The notes beneath the pieces were generated by a model. That model saw only the letters and a program-made list of their open reading frames with translations, searched no databases and had not been told where the DNA came from. Of a stretch of DNA of 64,000 nucleotides, positions 62,177 through 64,000 are shown piece by piece. The stretch lies in contig CM060910.1 in assembly GCA_030737875.1 (NCBI GenBank), positions 66,534,501 to 66,598,500 on the forward strand, read 5' to 3'. The translations under genes and the position numbers were made by a program. Numbering within the stretch: the stretch's first letter is position 1; every line of letters begins with the position of its first letter. This DNA is from Allium sativum. Its lineage: Eukaryota; Streptophyta; Magnoliopsida; Asparagales; Amaryllidaceae.

Positions 62177-62188
62177 TGGTATCAGAGA
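62177..62188 (+). promoter_or_regulatory. Primer binding site of element C, last base altered
   Basis: TGGTATCAGAGA, two bases after the LTR; elements A and B have TGGTATCAGAGC. Confidence 0.85.
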
Positions 62189-62424
62189 TTTGGTTAATCT
62201 TAGCTCCGGAATATAACAAGTTAACGAACTCGTCAGAAATAAAATCAGTAGTATTCTAAGATGAATAACTCATTATAGATAGGATCAGCAATGTCCTATA
62301 ATGAGTGTAATAGAATAAAATACACCCCCTAGATTCATTTACATTTAAATATATGTCTCTATGCTTTACAATATCTTTTCTGTTGGCCTAACTCTTTGTC
62401 TGCTATTTGCAGACATTGTAGAAA

Positions 62425-63390
62425 ATGAGTGGCAGAAACAGAAGAAGTAATTCTATGGTTCAACAATCTAATGAGCCAATCGTGCTCCCACAGCCAGAAC
62501 CAGATCTAGAAGTTCTAGTAATGAAGTATCGAAATCTGGGTGGAGTACCATTCTGGGGCAAAGAATCCGTTATTGAAACACAAGCATGGATGCATTCTTC
62601 TAAGAGAATTTTTGAAGGATTAAAGTTGAGAGATGATCAGAAAAGATTACTGGCATCTTGGGCACTCAAAGACAAGGCTTTAATCTGGTGGGAAACTGTT
62701 ACTAAGGAAAATCCAAAAGGTAATATTACATGGGATATATTTAAAGAAATGTTCAAAGAAAGATTTATTCCTCTAGAAGAAACTGAGCGGCCATATGATG
62801 AGTTTTGCAATCTGAAGCAAGGAGATATGGCCATCCAGGAGTATCAGAATAAATTCAATGAACTTTCCCGCTTTGCCCTAGAACTAATTCGAGATCCTAT
62901 AAGGAAAGAATCTGAGATTTATCGAGGGACCTCAAAGGAGATACGAAAGCAGAGTAATTGCTCATGTGAATCTTCCCTTTTCTGAGATGATACAAATGGC
63001 TTATCGCTATGAGTATCTTGATAAACAACTTGTTTTGGAAGACGAAGTGGAAGGCAGTTCTAGCAACAAAAGGATGTTTGAAACTGATAGCCCTGAGGCA
63101 AGTACAAAGCATGAGGTTAGTAAGAATCCTAAAGCTGTTAAGAAAAAGGTTAAATCTAAAGAAGAACAGTCAGACTGCCATATGCAATAACTGCAATATA
63201 CAAGGACATTTGGTGATAAATTGCAAATCTTCGAAGAAACAACAGAATGAGGGATCTAAATCTAAGAGGAAGTTTCAAGAGGATAGAAAATGAAATCTTT
63301 GCCATTAGACTGGTCATATAGCAAAGAGTTGCCAGCTATCAAGGAAGTTTGAAGTAGCTCATGTAAAGGAAGTAGTAGAAACCGCAACAC
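62425..63390 (+). pseudogene. gag of element C
   Basis: Starts MSGRNRRSNSM 236 bp after the primer binding site. The capsid-type segment (GGVPFWGKESVIETQAWM, LLASWALKDKALIWWET) runs to about 62910, where a frameshift occurs. The second segment (NLPFSEMIQMAYRYEYLD) is in another frame, and a further shift near 63180 leads to the first zinc knuckle, CNNCNIQGHLVINC. The second knuckle region (63285-63335, TGHIAKSC) has two in-frame stops. Same gene as in element B at a similar length. Broken by at least two frameshifts and two stops. Confidence 0.85.
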
Positions 63391-63399
63391 CCTCAGCCA

Positions 63400-64000
63400 G
63401 TCAGCAAAAGGCCAGATGTTTTGGAAGGGACTATTACAGTCAACAATATTTCAGTTAAAGTATTGTTTGATACGGGCGTGTCACAAAGCTTTATTTCAAG
63501 CAATACCATTAAGAAGTTGAAGTTAAAGCTAAGGAACCTTAAAGAATCGATTAGATTTCATAAGACGATAGGAGGTTCTCTTATTCTCGGTGTGTATTGT
63601 AGAGTGCCTATTTCCTTTTCCCGTTACCGGTTTTCTTTTGATTTGATTGTCATGGATTTTCTGAATTTGATATCATTTTTGGGCTGGATTGGTTAACTAA
63701 ATACGAGGCTGAAGTTAAATGCGTAGAAAGAGTTGTCAGGATTAAAACGAAGCTTGCCAATATTGTTATACCCTGTGTAGGCTCAGATTCAGACAGAAAA
63801 GAATTTTGGGCTGCTCCCACTGCCATTGAAGATATTCCTGTCGTAAAGAATTATGCGGATGTGTTCGAAGAAGATGATAGCTTACCTCCGCGAAGAGAAA
63901 TTGACTTCAGGATTGATTTAGTTCCAAATACAAGGCCAGTTGTGCATCCTATTTGAAGAATGACATGGAAAGAGAAAGTAGAACTGAGTAATCAAACTCG
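63400..64000 (+). pseudogene. Protease and start of reverse transcriptase, element C
   Basis: Protease at about 63421-63780 has VKVLFDTGVSQSFIS with the catalytic DTG intact (unlike DTR in element B). A frameshift near 63675 separates it from the GLDWLTKYEAEVKC block. The linker to the polymerase (VVKNYADVFEE, LPPRREIDF) at 63840-63910 is open, with tyrosine where element B has a stop. A TGA at about 63955-63957 (after GPVVHPI-like sequence) interrupts the start of reverse transcriptase. The rest is beyond the window. Confidence 0.8.

Larger units (their letters stand above)
57227..64000 (+). mobile_element. Ty3/gypsy LTR retrotransposon C, 5' part (runs off the window)
   Basis: A 5' LTR from TGTAACAACCCAG (57227) to GGGGTTATCACA (62174) is followed by the primer binding site, gag, protease and the first part of the reverse transcriptase polyprotein, all on the plus strand. 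Protein segments are closely similar to element B, so both belong to one lineage. Frames are interrupted, so this copy is also defective. The 3' LTR and right target duplication are beyond the window; the left flank is TGTTG. Confidence 0.88.

Overview
This looks like plant nuclear DNA, most likely from a eudicot with a repeat-rich, AT-rich genome. The evidence is one spliced host gene with the plant NBR1 domain order, Ty3/gypsy retrotransposons primed by initiator tRNA-Met, a CACTA transposon and several small inverted-repeat elements. I cannot name the species. Nothing bacterial, organellar or CRISPR-like is visible.

Layout. 1-7593: a Ty3/gypsy element (A) with a very long LTR (3463 bp at the 3' end; the 5' LTR is cut by the window start) around only about 2.35 kb of internal DNA holding gag and a protease relic. 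7594-10549: a minus-oriented fragment of another LTR. 10550-16482: old repeat DNA split by a 4307-bp non-autonomous CACTA element (11973-16279, 3-bp target duplication TTT) that carries minus-strand exon-like segments, one resembling a MATH domain. 16483-16953: the A-tailed 3' end of a retroposed sequence. 18308-26777: the NBR1 autophagy receptor gene, seven coding exons and 750 predicted residues, with mobile-element relics in its introns. 27687-28290: a hAT-like inverted-repeat element. 28291-30751: intergenic DNA with degenerate tandem repeats.

30752 to about 56366 is one nested structure. An old plus-oriented LTR was split by a complete minus-oriented Ty3/gypsy chromovirus-like element (B, 31985-46833, target duplication TATAG) and by a 6419-bp solo LTR (49334-55752, target duplication GTAAA). 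57227-64000 is the start of a third related element (C), plus strand, with a 4948-bp 5' LTR, gag, protease and the beginning of reverse transcriptase, running off the window.

Functionally the window holds one host gene. NBR1 is a selective-autophagy cargo receptor: PB1 for oligomerisation, ZZ and four-tryptophan domains, two UBA domains for ubiquitinated cargo, and a WxxL Atg8-binding motif between the UBAs. Every retroelement reading frame seen is broken by stops or frameshifts. The most interesting material is the CACTA cargo, the conserved palindrome and GC-rich block shared by diverged LTRs, a block of about 700 bp found inside one LTR but in the internal 3' region of another element, and the loss of the promoter region from element B's 5' LTR. 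All domain calls are by eye; no database search was run.
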